A DNA stretch of 29,125 bases from Bog-159 sp049520215 (GTDB taxonomy: Bacteria; Acidobacteriota; Terriglobia; Bryobacterales; Bryobacteraceae). Below the pieces are notes generated by a model. It ran no database searches, was not told the origin of the DNA, and saw nothing but the letters and a program-made list of their open reading frames with translations. The stretch covers positions 1-29,125 of the forward strand of contig JBEKPZ010000122.1 in assembly GCA_049520215.1 (NCBI GenBank). Direction: 5' to 3'. Shown piece by piece: positions 17,202-25,578 of this stretch (positions are counted from its first letter, which is position 1; each line of letters begins with the position of its first letter). A program made the translations under genes and the position numbers.

Positions 17202-19322
17202 TCACTGGCCTTTGCTCCAATTTAAGATCAGGTTGTAAGCATCCACGCTGCCCAACCCGGTAGCGAAGTTCCAACCGCTGCCGGCCGCAAAGGCAGGCGT
17301 ATAAGTTTGGACGCTCGTCGACAGCGCGCCGTTTCCCAAGAACGCGGTAGGCGGCGTGGCGCGGCCTCTTGCCTCGAATGCGGTGCCGAAGCAGTTTAGT
17401 TCGCCCGCGCAGTTTACGGCGATATCGCCCGTGGTGACGCTATGGAACACCGATGCGGCCACCGAACTGGCTGCCAGTTTGTAGTAAACCGGATTCGGGT
17501 TACCCTGCGCGCCTCCCATCTTTTGGTTAACCAGCGCCTGAATCCCGGCCAAGATCGGGGAGGCGAACGAAGTGCCGCCCGCGGGACCGGACCAGTCAAA
17601 CGGTGTGCCCGTGCACGGCCCGCCGCCATTCGCATCATCGGTAAAGCAGACCACATAGTAGTGCGCCCAGATTCCATTACTGGCGAAGAGCGATACGTCG
17701 GGAATGTCGCGGACGCCATCGTTGGGGATGCCGGCCACCCCCGTTTGCCACGTTGGTTTGGCGTATCCTTGGCAACTGCCGCCTACCACCAGATTCTCCG
17801 CCGTCACGCCGGTTGCGCACCCGCTGGGTCCGCCGCTGCCCGCCGCCACTGTGATGTTGCCGCTTTGTTGCGCGAGGCTGCTCCCACAATACCCGTCGGT
17901 GCCATAACCAACCGAAAAGCCTTCGGAAACCGCCAGGATGGAACCCGCGCACGAGTCGTTCCACGGAATCTCCGGAATGTACGACACGGCCGAACCGTAG
18001 GTTGCGCTGTTGGTCGCACTCCAGTATGTGTCGGTCGCGCCCAGATACGTGTCGGCGAAATCGGTGCCCCCAACGGCCACGTTGTAAGGCGTCGAGGCAT
18101 AGCCGCTGACGCCAACGCCGTGGACCGCGACGCCAAATCCCGCATCGCAACTTGCCGCGCCTTCGTCTCCCGCCGCCACAAACACCGACACGCCTTCCGT
18201 CGCCGCCTGTTGATAGGCTGAGTTGTAGGCTGCATTCGCGGCCGCTCCGTTCCCCGCTTCGCAGACGCCGAAGCTCACGCTCATGATCTGTGGCGGACTG
18301 CTGCCGTTAAGCAAATTCTGCGCTGCAATGAGGCCTCCAAAAGTTGTAGTTGCATCCGTGCAAGCAGCCACCTCGATGGTGGCGCCCGGCGCGGCGGCAC
18401 TGGCCCATTCGGCATCAGCCGTCGTTTCGGCATCGTCTCCGAACGCTACGTCGGCTCCGGGATCGGAACAATTCGAAGTTCCGCTCGGCGGCGCCGGATT
18501 CACTGTGGTTAACGATCCGGAGTAACCGGATAATCCCAATACGCTCCGGAAGGTGTTCCAATCCGATGTGCTGTAGAGATCGCTATCCTCCAGCACCGCG
18601 ATCGTCTGTCCTTGACCTGTGTATCCCGCTTTAAATGCCGCATTCAAATCGTAAATCGTGGCCAGATCGGCTGGCGCAATGAGCTGAAACCCAGTGGCCC
18701 GCGACCCGACCGTGTATTGGGCCCGCGGCTTCGTCATCGGGTGTGGCCGGAAATCGTGCAACGACACGATCCCCGCCACTACCGGCGCAAGCGCTTCCGG
18801 AATCCGGGGATCGCTCATATTGGCAATGTGATCTTTCCCGTCTACGGAGAGCTTGTGAATTTCCGTACGGAATGACGCCAGCACTTGGCCTGCCGTGCCG
18901 GAAAAGTCGATCGACATGCCGCTCGGATACACCGTGTTCACCGTGAAGCCGCCGGCGCGCAGCCATTCGGTCACTCTCTCGATATCCCGCGGCGCCGGTC
19001 CGTACAGCCGGCCGAGCTCAGCCGCGGTCAGCCATTTGTGAAAATCGGGCGAGCTGGAATCCTGTTGTCGATCGATAAAACTCTGCAACGCCTGTTCGCG
19101 CTCCGGACTGCGCTGCAATTGCAGGAGCATGTGATCCATGGCGAACGTATCCGCCACCTTCCCGCGGTCGTTCTGTGCGTTCGCTTCGCTGCGCGTGTTC
19201 CCGGCCAGCGTGTGCAGAGTGCCCGCGCTCTGCGCCGCCAGGGCTGAAGTCAAGCTGGCAATGAGTGCGCCGCAACACCATAAACGCACCAAGACGGGGT
19301 CGGTTCGAAAACTCATTGGCAT
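17202..19322 (-). CDS. S53 family (sedolisin / pro-kumamolisin) secreted serine-carboxyl protease
   Basis: 706 aa. The start at 19322 (MPMSFRTDPVL) is preferred over an ATG five codons earlier because AAGGA then sits 6 bases upstream. A signal peptide ends around ALAAQSA. Residues about 45-190 are the pro-kumamolisin activation domain (SFIDRQQDSSSPDFHKWLTA, YGPAPRDIERVTEWLRAGGF). The catalytic domain follows: the Glu-x3-Asp pair is E299/D303 in DAETTADAEW, and the nucleophile is Ser585 in GGTSFASP. Sedolisins are acid-active peptidases released by autocleavage of the propeptide, which fits a soil acidobacterium that degrades external protein. It is the first gene of a two-gene unit with the TIGR03437 protein. 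Confidence 0.93.
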   Translation of the reverse strand: MPMSFRTDPVLVRLWCCGALIASLTSALAAQSAGTLHTLAGNTRSEANAQNDRGKVADTFAMDHMLLQLQRSPEREQALQSFIDRQQDSSSPDFHKWLTAAELGRLYGPAPRDIERVTEWLRAGGFTVNTVYPSGMSIDFSGTAGQVLASFRTEIHKLSVDGKDHIANMSDPRIPEALAPVVAGIVSLHDFRPHPMTKPRAQYTVGSRATGFQLIAPADLATIYDLNAAFKAGYTGQGQTIAVLEDSDLYSTSDWNTFRSVLGLSGYSGSLTTVNPAPPSGTSNCSDPGADVAFGDDAETTADAEWASAAAPGATIEVAACTDATTTFGGLIAAQNLLNGSSPPQIMSVSFGVCEAGNGAAANAAYNSAYQQAATEGVSVFVAAGDEGAASCDAGFGVAVHGVGVSGYASTPYNVAVGGTDFADTYLGATDTYWSATNSATYGSAVSYIPEIPWNDSCAGSILAVSEGFSVGYGTDGYCGSSLAQQSGNITVAAGSGGPSGCATGVTAENLVVGGSCQGYAKPTWQTGVAGIPNDGVRDIPDVSLFASNGIWAHYYVVCFTDDANGGGPCTGTPFDWSGPAGGTSFASPILAGIQALVNQKMGGAQGNPNPVYYKLAASSVAASVFHSVTTGDIAVNCAGELNCFGTAFEARGRATPPTAFLGNGALSTSVQTYTPAFAAGSGWNFATGLGSVDAYNLILNWSKGQ

Positions 19323-19367
19323 CGAATATCCTTGCAAAATAGGTTGATCGGAACTTATCCGATTTTC

Positions 19368-20153
19368 TCACATTGGCTGATCGGCGCGGTCGAGCTTCGC
19401 CTGCATCCGCCGCATGCCGCGCAGCCAGCGATCATAATCGTTGGCCTTGCGGCGCACGTATTCGCCCACCTCCGGGTGCGGCAGGATCAGGAAGCGCTCG
19501 TCGGCCAAGCCCACCACCACCGCTTCGGCGACCTGCTCAGGCTCCAGCGCGCCTTCCAATAGGAAGCGGCCCGGCCCCTCGACGGCCTCCGTGAGCATGT
19601 TAGTGCGCACGCCCTGTGGGCACAGGCAGGAGACGCGGATGCCCCGGTCGCCGTAAGTGACCGACAGCCATTCGGCCAGCGACACGGCCGCGTGCTTGGT
19701 CACCGCGTACGGCGCCGAGCCGACCTGCGTCAGCAATCCGGCCGCCGAGGCGGTCTGCAACAGATAACCTTCGCCGCGCGCCAGCATACCCGGCAGCACT
19801 GCGCGCGCGGCATACACGTGCGCCATGAAATTGACGCTCCAGATGCGCTGCCACTCGCTGTCGGACGTCTCCACTCCGCCTTCCATGGCGATGCCCGCGT
19901 TAGAGCAAAACAGATCGATCGCGCCAAACGCCGCTGTAGCGCGCTCCACCAGTTGGATGACGTCGGCCTCGCGGCGCACGTCCACACCGACCGCCAGCCC
20001 GCCGATTTCGCGCGCCACCCGTTCGGCGCCGGCGCTGTCCACATCCGCCACCGCTACGCCGCGCGCGCCCTCCGCCGCGAACCGCCGGCACAGGGCACGG
20101 CCAATACCGCCGGCCCCGCCCGTCACCACCGCGACTTTATTCGCCAGCTTCAT
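19368..20153 (-). CDS. Short-chain dehydrogenase/reductase (SDR) family oxidoreductase
   Basis: 261 aa. The Rossmann motif TGGAGGIG (about residues 11-18), the NAG stretch (CSNAGIAMEGG) and the catalytic Tyr149/Lys153 in PYAVTK are all present, so it should be an active NAD(P)-dependent classical SDR. The ATG overlaps the stop of the acyl-CoA dehydrogenase gene (ATGA), indicating translational coupling and a shared pathway, probably acyl-CoA or fatty-acid metabolism. The ADVDS after beta-strand 2 suggests NAD(H) preference (inference). Substrate unknown. Confidence 0.9.
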   Translation of the reverse strand: MKLANKVAVVTGGAGGIGRALCRRFAAEGARGVAVADVDSAGAERVAREIGGLAVGVDVRREADVIQLVERATAAFGAIDLFCSNAGIAMEGGVETSDSEWQRIWSVNFMAHVYAARAVLPGMLARGEGYLLQTASAAGLLTQVGSAPYAVTKHAAVSLAEWLSVTYGDRGIRVSCLCPQGVRTNMLTEAVEGPGRFLLEGALEPEQVAEAVVVGLADERFLILPHPEVGEYVRRKANDYDRWLRGMRRMQAKLDRADQPM

Positions 20154-21364
20154 GCCGGTCCCGCATCGTACTTTCGCAGCTCCATCTTGGCCACGGCTTC
20201 GCGATGCACTTCGTCCGGCCCGTCCGCCAGCCGCAGCGTGCGCGCGCCCGCCCAGGCATGCGCCAGGAAGAAATCGTCCGCCACACCCGCGCCGCCGTGC
20301 GCCTGTATGGCCCGATCGATGACCCGCAACGCCATGTTGGGCGCCACCACCTTAATCATGGCGATCTCCGCTTTGGCCGCCTTGTTGCCCGCCACGTCCA
20401 TCATGTAGGCGGCTTTCAAGGTGAGCAGCCGCGCCTGCTCGATCTCCATGCGCGATTCGGCGATATCGGCGCGCAGCGTGCCGAACTCCGCCAGCTTCCG
20501 TCCGAACGCCACGCGCGATTGTGCCCGCCGGCACATGGCTTCGAGCGCCCGCTCCGCGAGGCCGATCAGCCGCATGCAATGGTGGATGCGTCCCGGTCCC
20601 AGGCGGCCCTGCGCAATCTCGAAGCCGCGCCCTTCGCCCAGCAGCATGTTGGAAGCGGGTACGCGCACGTTCTCGAAGACCACTTCGCCGTGGCCGTGCG
20701 GGGCATCGTCGTAACCGAACACCGGCAGCATGCGCTCGATGGTGATGCCCGGCGCGTCCATGGGCGCCAGGATCATGGCTTGCTGCTTGTAGCGCGCCGC
20801 TTGCGGATCCGTCTTACCCATGAAGATGGCGATCTTGCAACGCGGGTCGCCCGCGCCGGAGGACCACCACTTGCGCCCATTCAGCACATACTCGTCGCCC
20901 TCGCGTACGATGCTGGCGCAGATATTGGTCGCATCCGACGAGGCCACCGCCGGCTCCGTCATGCAATAGCACGAGCGTATGCGGCCCTCCAGCAACGGCA
21001 CCAGCCATTGCTGTTTCTGCTCCGCGGTGCCGTAACGCGCCAGCACTTCCATGTTGCCGGTGTCCGGCGCAGAACAGTTGAATATCTCGCCCGCCATGAC
21101 CACGCGTCCCATGATCTCGCACAAGGGTGCGTACTCCAGGTTGGTCAGGCCGGCGCCCTGTTCGTGGTCCGGCAGGAACAGGTTCCACAGCCCGGCGGCG
21201 CGGGCTTTAGGCTTCAATTCCTCGATGATGGGGACCGGCTGCCAGCGGTCCCCTTCGGCGATCTGCCGGTAGTAAAGCGGCTCGTTCGGGTAGATGTGCT
21301 GGTCCATGAAGGCGATCAGCTTTTGCTGCAGTTCCTGGACCTTTGGGGAATATGCGAAGTGCAT
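20150..21364 (-). CDS. Acyl-CoA dehydrogenase (ACAD10/11-like)
   Basis: 404 aa. The start at 21364 (MHFAYSPKVQELQ) is chosen by similarity to family N-termini; a longer open frame to 21547 has no family-like sequence. The only purine-rich stretch (GAGG) abuts the ATG directly, so ribosome-binding evidence is weak. Family features are NCSAPDTGNMEVLARYGT, YCMTEPAVASSDATN, the flavin-region LNGRKWWSSGAGDPRC and, near the C-terminus, LADGPDEVHRE, which carries the acidic residue used as catalytic base in ACAD10/11-type enzymes. The reaction is FAD-dependent alpha,beta-desaturation of an acyl-CoA. It is coupled to the downstream SDR. Chain-length specificity cannot be read from sequence. Confidence 0.92.
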   Translation of the reverse strand: MHFAYSPKVQELQQKLIAFMDQHIYPNEPLYYRQIAEGDRWQPVPIIEELKPKARAAGLWNLFLPDHEQGAGLTNLEYAPLCEIMGRVVMAGEIFNCSAPDTGNMEVLARYGTAEQKQQWLVPLLEGRIRSCYCMTEPAVASSDATNICASIVREGDEYVLNGRKWWSSGAGDPRCKIAIFMGKTDPQAARYKQQAMILAPMDAPGITIERMLPVFGYDDAPHGHGEVVFENVRVPASNMLLGEGRGFEIAQGRLGPGRIHHCMRLIGLAERALEAMCRRAQSRVAFGRKLAEFGTLRADIAESRMEIEQARLLTLKAAYMMDVAGNKAAKAEIAMIKVVAPNMALRVIDRAIQAHGGAGVADDFFLAHAWAGARTLRLADGPDEVHREAVAKMELRKYDAGPA

Positions 21365-21458
21365 CCTCGGATTGTCACGCAAAGCGCGGCCGGATGCAAA
21401 GGCCCGCGACGGCCGGACCGAGCGGCCTGGACCACTTTGCTGTAGTCTATGATCTGTA

Positions 21459-22196
21459 GTGGGATCGTCAAGCTGCGCGACGGCGATTCCGAAGCAGGAG
21501 GATTTCAATGGGTTCAAGCTCTTCGGTCCCGGTGGCTCTCCAAGCAACCACTTTCAGAAAGGCCTGAGAATACTGTTCGATCTTGACGATGAGGCGTGGG
21601 AAGTGCTTGCGAAATGGTTTCTAACATCCACCGACTTCGACAGCGAGGAAGCCGCTTCCTCCCCGGCCATCGCGGCCAGTGCGCTCCTGCCCGAGCAGTT
21701 CAGTGAAAGCGTTGATATCCTTAAGTACATTCTCGAATCCTGGTACATGTACGGTCTGCAAGTGCCGGAGATCCAGCGCGACCTTCTCCTTCTGAATTGC
21801 CCCCGGAAACGCATTGAGCGGCTGGGATCTCTATTGGAACGTCTGCGCCCTGCGCGTGATCGTGTCTACCGCGACTACATGCGGTTCGACCACGAGAATG
21901 CGGTTCTCCCGACGCTGGAGGACGTGAATGTGGTTTGCGACCTCCGCCCGGTTTTCGAGGACACGGTGTACCCGATACCAGAGGCGAGCCCGGTACGCCA
22001 CACCAGGCTCCTCGGGTACAGTTACCTGGTGCTGATGGAACTCTTCACCGAGGATTTCGGCGGAAGAACTCAGCGGCTCGGCTTTCAGATGAACGAAGCG
22101 ACCCTGGCGGATTTTCAAGCCGCGCTCCAGCGAGCCAGAGAACAACTGGATATACTAAAGGCGAGTACCAGTGCAATCTCGACTCAAGAGCGGTAG
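21459..22196 (+). CDS. Unrecognised protein, first gene of an accessory cassette; start uncertain
   Basis: The open frame runs from a GTG at 21459 and encodes up to 245 aa. I do not recognise the family. From residue ~34 it is a mixed helical protein with acidic and Leu-rich segments (ILFDLDDEAWEVLAKWF, ILKYILESWYMYGLQVPE, RDRVYRDYMRFDHEN) and a helical C-terminus. The first ~30 codons look non-coding. A near-perfect ribosome-binding site (CAGGAGG, 21495-21501) precedes an ATG at 21508 in another frame, which ends after 19 codons. One lost base near 21562 would join the two. It lies alone on the plus strand between two minus-strand operons and overlaps the next open frame. Confidence 0.6.
   Translation: MGSSSCATAIPKQEDFNGFKLFGPGGSPSNHFQKGLRILFDLDDEAWEVLAKWFLTSTDFDSEEAASSPAIAASALLPEQFSESVDILKYILESWYMYGLQVPEIQRDLLLLNCPRKRIERLGSLLERLRPARDRVYRDYMRFDHENAVLPTLEDVNVVCDLRPVFEDTVYPIPEASPVRHTRLLGYSYLVLMELFTEDFGGRTQRLGFQMNEATLADFQAALQRAREQLDILKASTSAISTQER
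21495..21501 (+). promoter_or_regulatory. Strong Shine-Dalgarno before an out-of-frame ATG
   Basis: CAGGAGG sits 6 bases before ATG at 21508. That frame ends at a TGA within 19 codons, while the long coding body of the gene is in a different frame, so the natural start of the gene is probably here and the body has been frameshifted. Confidence 0.55.
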
Positions 22197-22662
22197 AGAA
22201 GCGGCGCCGCCCAAGGGCCGGTCAACGAAACGGGCCGGCATCCGAGACGACTCTCTTCGCAACAGAACCACCCGGCTCGGACACGCTTGGCAAGACGAGC
22301 GCCGCGAGCCTCGATCGCCCGTGCGACACGCGGCTTTCGTAGGCGGCCGCAATAACAGCAACGCGCCTGGCGTGTACACACCGGGGATGGGCCAAGATGC
22401 GCAGGCGATTGTGGACCAGGTCACAGCACTCGAATCGGATCAACTCCATGACCGCTACCACGAATTGGTCGATAAACGACTTCAAGGGATGCTGGGCTTC
22501 ACTGAATTGTTTGAGCTGGAGCGCATCGACGCCCGTCTCGATTGCGAGGACCAGGACGAGGCCGCCCGTTTGACCATCCTCCAAGACGACTGGCGTCGCG
22601 AGCGCAACGAACTGGTGGAGTCGATCGAGCACTTGCTTGCTCGTTTCAAGGCTACGAGTTGA
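22171..22662 (+). CDS. Small helical hypothetical protein, middle gene of the cassette
   Basis: The frame opens at a GTG at 22171, overlapping the preceding gene by 26 bases, for 163 aa. Residues 1-72 are Arg-rich, low in hydrophobics and may not be translated. The convincing part starts at ATG 22387 (MGQDAQAIVDQV) and is a 91-aa helical, probably coiled-coil protein (LHDRYHELVDKRLQGML, ELFELERIDARLDCEDQDE, RNELVESIEHLLARF). I do not recognise the family. It ends 6 bases before the inferred start of the HNH gene, so the three genes likely form one transcript. Confidence 0.55.
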   Translation: MQSRLKSGREAAPPKGRSTKRAGIRDDSLRNRTTRLGHAWQDERREPRSPVRHAAFVGGRNNSNAPGVYTPGMGQDAQAIVDQVTALESDQLHDRYHELVDKRLQGMLGFTELFELERIDARLDCEDQDEAARLTILQDDWRRERNELVESIEHLLARFKATS

Positions 22663-22668
22663 ACTGTC

Positions 22669-23257
22669 GTGTCCCGATTTGTCAGGCAGGAGGCCCCGCC
22701 GCAATTCGACGAGTGCAGGATGTATCTGCCATTTCTGCGTCGGGACTTTCGCTAGCGCATACTGCGAACGTACGGAAGCCTTCTTGGGTGGGGAGGAGTT
22801 CTTTGAGATCGATCACTTTCGACCGGTCTGGAGATTCCTTGAGCAGGTGACGCACTACCCTAATCTTTACTACTCGTGCGGTAAATGCAACCGGCACAAA
22901 GGGAAGACCTGGCCCTCGGATGATCAGATTTCAAGCGGTTTCCATTTTGCCGACCCGTGCCATGAGGACATGTATGTCGAGCACTTCCAGGAGATGCCCG
23001 ACGGCCAGTTGCAACCTCTGAACAACTGCGGTCGCTACACTGGCGGGCACATTCGTCTCAACCGCCGCGACCTGCTCTCTTGGCGCCGGCTCAGGCGTCA
23101 AATGGCCCAGGATTTACAAACGCTCGCGCGTGCGGCGAGCCGCTTGGAAGCTCGGTTCGCGGCCGAGCTCGATCTTTGCGACCAGAGTCAGATCCGAGAG
23201 GAAATCAAGACGCTGAACGATCGGATCGATCGGGACAGGGAACGTTTCTCGCTGTAG
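22669..23257 (+). pseudogene. HNH endonuclease gene, apparently frameshifted by a 2-base loss
   Basis: The HNH core is clear: EIDHFRP (His codons at 22814-22816), NLYYSCGKCNRHKG (second Cys pair, first Cys at 22877) and a helical C-terminus ending at 23257. In the HNH frame the region upstream of 22755 reads as unlikely sequence. In the frame starting at GTG 22669 it reads VSRFVRQEAPPQFDEC then YLPFLRRDFR, the usual lead-in to this HNH type, and then hits TAG. Inserting two bases (CT) in TAGCGC near 22755 restores DFRYCAYCERTEAF, including the first zinc Cys pair. A shorter product from the open frame beginning at 22637 remains possible but would lack that Cys. HNH enzymes cut DNA in restriction, homing and defence systems; the target is unknown. 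Confidence 0.7.
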
Positions 23258-23287
23258 AACAGCCGCGGTACGCCCGGCACCACCCAC

Positions 23288-23872
23288 TCACACCTCATTC
23301 AGCCGAACGATGCGAGGACCGTGAGCGAACAGATCGATCGTGCTCACCGAAGCCGGATGGATTTCGATGCGCTGGTACAGGTCGAGCGGAATGCCCGCAT
23401 AATGCATCACCGCCGAGCGGATTGCCTCGCCGTGGCTGAACACCGCCACCACCCCATCCGGATCCGCGTAGCGGATGCGCTCCAGTTCCGCCACCATGCG
23501 CGCCTGCGTCTCCAGCATCAGTTCGCCGCCGGGCGCGCGCGTATTACTGCGGCTCAGGTTGAACCGGTGCCAGAGCGGATTGAGGTCCAACTCCGCAATC
23601 GTCTGGCCGGTGAACTCGCCGAAGTTCATCTCGCGCAGCCCTTCGCGAACGCCGACCTCCATTCCCAGGGCGGCGGCCAGCGGGGCCGCAGTCTCCCGCG
23701 CACGCTCCAAGGGGCTGCTGTAGATCGCAGAAACCCCCGAGCGGGCCAGGCGCTTGGGAAGCGCTGCAGCCTGCTTCCGCCCAAGCTCGCTCAGCGAAAT
23801 ACCCGGCAGCCATGCCGCGATGGCCTTGCCGATGTAATCGTGGTGGGCGTGGCGGATCAGCAGTAGCCTCAC
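23288..23872 (-). CDS. Histidine phosphatase superfamily protein (phosphoglycerate-mutase-like)
   Basis: 194 aa. The GTG at 23872 is chosen because it overlaps the upstream stop codon (GTGA) and puts the catalytic LLLIRHAHHD motif (Arg7, His8) at the N-terminus; the open frame extends further back but only over the neighbouring gene. The second catalytic His is His147 in VFSHGEAIR. Length and motifs fit the cobC/GpmB-like branch of small phosphatases that work through a phospho-histidine. Substrate unknown. Last gene of a three-gene unit. Confidence 0.88.
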   Translation of the reverse strand: MRLLLIRHAHHDYIGKAIAAWLPGISLSELGRKQAAALPKRLARSGVSAIYSSPLERARETAAPLAAALGMEVGVREGLREMNFGEFTGQTIAELDLNPLWHRFNLSRSNTRAPGGELMLETQARMVAELERIRYADPDGVVAVFSHGEAIRSAVMHYAGIPLDLYQRIEIHPASVSTIDLFAHGPRIVRLNEV

Positions 23873-24114
23873 GCCTCTTTCTTCTTCAGCAGGTGATCGT
23901 TGTCCTTGATGAAAATCTTGATTTGTTCCGCCGCCGTCAGCAGTCTTTCCCACTGCTCCTTGTACAGCGTCACTGGGAAGCGACCCAGTCCATAAACGGA
24001 AACCCCGCCTTTCTCGCTGACGCGGACGGAAATCTGGCCGCGTCCCGGCTTCTTCAGCGCCTCGTTCTCGGCGCGCAAACGTTCCAGTTCAGCTTTCAGG
24101 TCTTCATCGGCCAT
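23869..24114 (-). CDS. Small conserved coiled-coil protein of unknown function
   Basis: 81 aa. The N-terminal third is a heptad-rich coiled coil (LKAELERLRAENEALKK), followed by a small beta segment (ISVRVSEKGGVSVYGLGRFP) and a C-terminal helix (WERLLTAAEQIKIFIKDND). Similar small proteins occur in acidobacteria and cyanobacteria as I recall, without known function. It overlaps the downstream phosphatase start (GTGA) and lies 22 bases after the upstream secreted-protein gene, so it is the middle of an operon. Confidence 0.75.
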   Translation of the reverse strand: MADEDLKAELERLRAENEALKKPGRGQISVRVSEKGGVSVYGLGRFPVTLYKEQWERLLTAAEQIKIFIKDNDHLLKKKEA

Positions 24115-24136
24115 AACATGACAGCATATCGCCTTT

Positions 24137-25339
24137 CTACCGTTCCGCAGGCCACGGCGACCGGCAAGCGTAGGAATAAACGGAATTCAGGTAGCGCCGC
24201 AACTCTTGCGTCCGGGCCGGATCGGCTTGCGCATTCGCCAACATGGCATGCAATATAGGCTCCAGGAAGCGCCTGTACTTGTCGAGCGCCGGTTTGTCGT
24301 GCGCCGCAAATGCCTGCCCGACGGCCCTCTCGGTCGCCGGCGTGACCAGTTCCAGGCGCCCCACAAACACCCTCACCGTGCTCCCCGGCGCGGGCGTGAC
24401 CGTCATCGGCAAAATGGCGCTCACCGCTTGGGCAGGCAGGATATACAAGAGCCGGCTGCCTTCCTCGAACCACGAATTCCGCCAGGTGGCGATCATGGCG
24501 CGCGCCTCATCCACGTACAGGCCGCGGTCAATCAGGATGCTCTCCAACTCCTTGAGCATCGAGTCCGCGGCCGCCGTGAGCGGCGGCGGGTCCACCAGCG
24601 CCTGGTCGCGCACCGAACCAGCCACGCGAAAGCCCAGGTTCCCGCCGCGGCTCTCGATCAGTATGACGCCGGGAATCTCGTCGGTGCCGAGGTTCTGCAC
24701 CAGTATCTTGCCTTCCGCAGTGAGCCGCGCCGCGATGGGCATCGCCGCCGAGGATACGCCGCGATAGAACAGGAATTTCTCGTCCTGATCGCCGCCCCGC
24801 GCCTTCACGCGCACCGGAGTGGCCGAGGTGTTCCGCGCGGCGTAGTAGTGGTTATCGCCGCTGGGAGACGGGAACGCCGCACGAGATCCAGGTATGAGGC
24901 GCACTGCATCCCATCGAATGCTGCCGTCGGAATTATTCCGGGGACGATCCACCGCCGGCTCCACGGCGCTCGCGTGCGGATACCACTCGGTGATGAATCC
25001 CTTAGAGAACGACACCTTCACCGAAACAGTTGTCTCGCGCGGGCTGTAGAAATAGAGCACCGGCGTCTCCATGCGCACCGTTCCGCCCAGGCCGCATTTG
25101 AATTGCCCGTCGCGGAAGTGCTCGACAAAGCTTGGCAAGTCGGTCGACCCGGTCAACGGCAGCCACTCGACAGCCTGCCCATCGGGACCGGCGACAGAGG
25201 TGAATGTTCCCCATTCGTGGACGGTGAGGCCGTTCGCGACGGCCCCGCGCTCCTCGACCCGCGAGCGGCTCAGGGAAGGAATCGCCAGGCAGGCGGCCAA
25301 GGCGCCCGCGGCCGCCAGTCGCAACGCTTTTCCAGACAT
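24137..25339 (-). CDS. Secreted protein of unknown function
   Basis: 400 aa. The start at 25339 (MSGKALRLAAAGALAACLA) follows GGGAGGG at 6 bases and gives a signal peptide ending around SLSRS. The mature part has a NGLTVHEWGTFTSVAG motif near its start, a beta-rich middle (VRMETPVLYFYSPRETTVSV) and a helical C-terminus (LDKYRRFLEPILHAMLANAQ). I recognise this as a recurring uncharacterised secreted family but know no function. It is first in an operon with the coiled-coil protein and the phosphatase. Confidence 0.75.
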   Translation of the reverse strand: MSGKALRLAAAGALAACLAIPSLSRSRVEERGAVANGLTVHEWGTFTSVAGPDGQAVEWLPLTGSTDLPSFVEHFRDGQFKCGLGGTVRMETPVLYFYSPRETTVSVKVSFSKGFITEWYPHASAVEPAVDRPRNNSDGSIRWDAVRLIPGSRAAFPSPSGDNHYYAARNTSATPVRVKARGGDQDEKFLFYRGVSSAAMPIAARLTAEGKILVQNLGTDEIPGVILIESRGGNLGFRVAGSVRDQALVDPPPLTAAADSMLKELESILIDRGLYVDEARAMIATWRNSWFEEGSRLLYILPAQAVSAILPMTVTPAPGSTVRVFVGRLELVTPATERAVGQAFAAHDKPALDKYRRFLEPILHAMLANAQADPARTQELRRYLNSVYSYACRSPWPAER

Positions 25340-25432
25340 CCGGACCCTCCCGATGTTGCTTCGATTATAGCGCCCCAACATTAGCCGCGCGCCGGGTGCG
25401 CGACATAAAGGTGGAAGCCGGCGTCATGTGGG

Positions 25433-25527
<95 letters not shown>

Positions 25528-25578
25528 TCTTTTCAATAACTTGCATGCCTCGCCGAATCAGCTCTTGTCTCATTTGTC

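Noticed and set aside
17202..17274. Longer start for the TIGR03437 protein at 17274
   Set aside because: It would overlap the protease gene and hide the signal peptide; the ATG at 17190 has a good ribosome-binding site.
20204..21445. Long plus-strand open frame (413 codons) opposite the acyl-CoA dehydrogenase
   Set aside because: Arg/His-rich shadow of a gene with full family motifs; no ribosome-binding site or recognisable domain.
24206..25384. Long plus-strand open frame (392 codons) opposite the secreted unknown protein
   Set aside because: Arg/His-rich composition with no signal peptide; the minus-strand gene has a signal peptide, ribosome-binding site and operon context.
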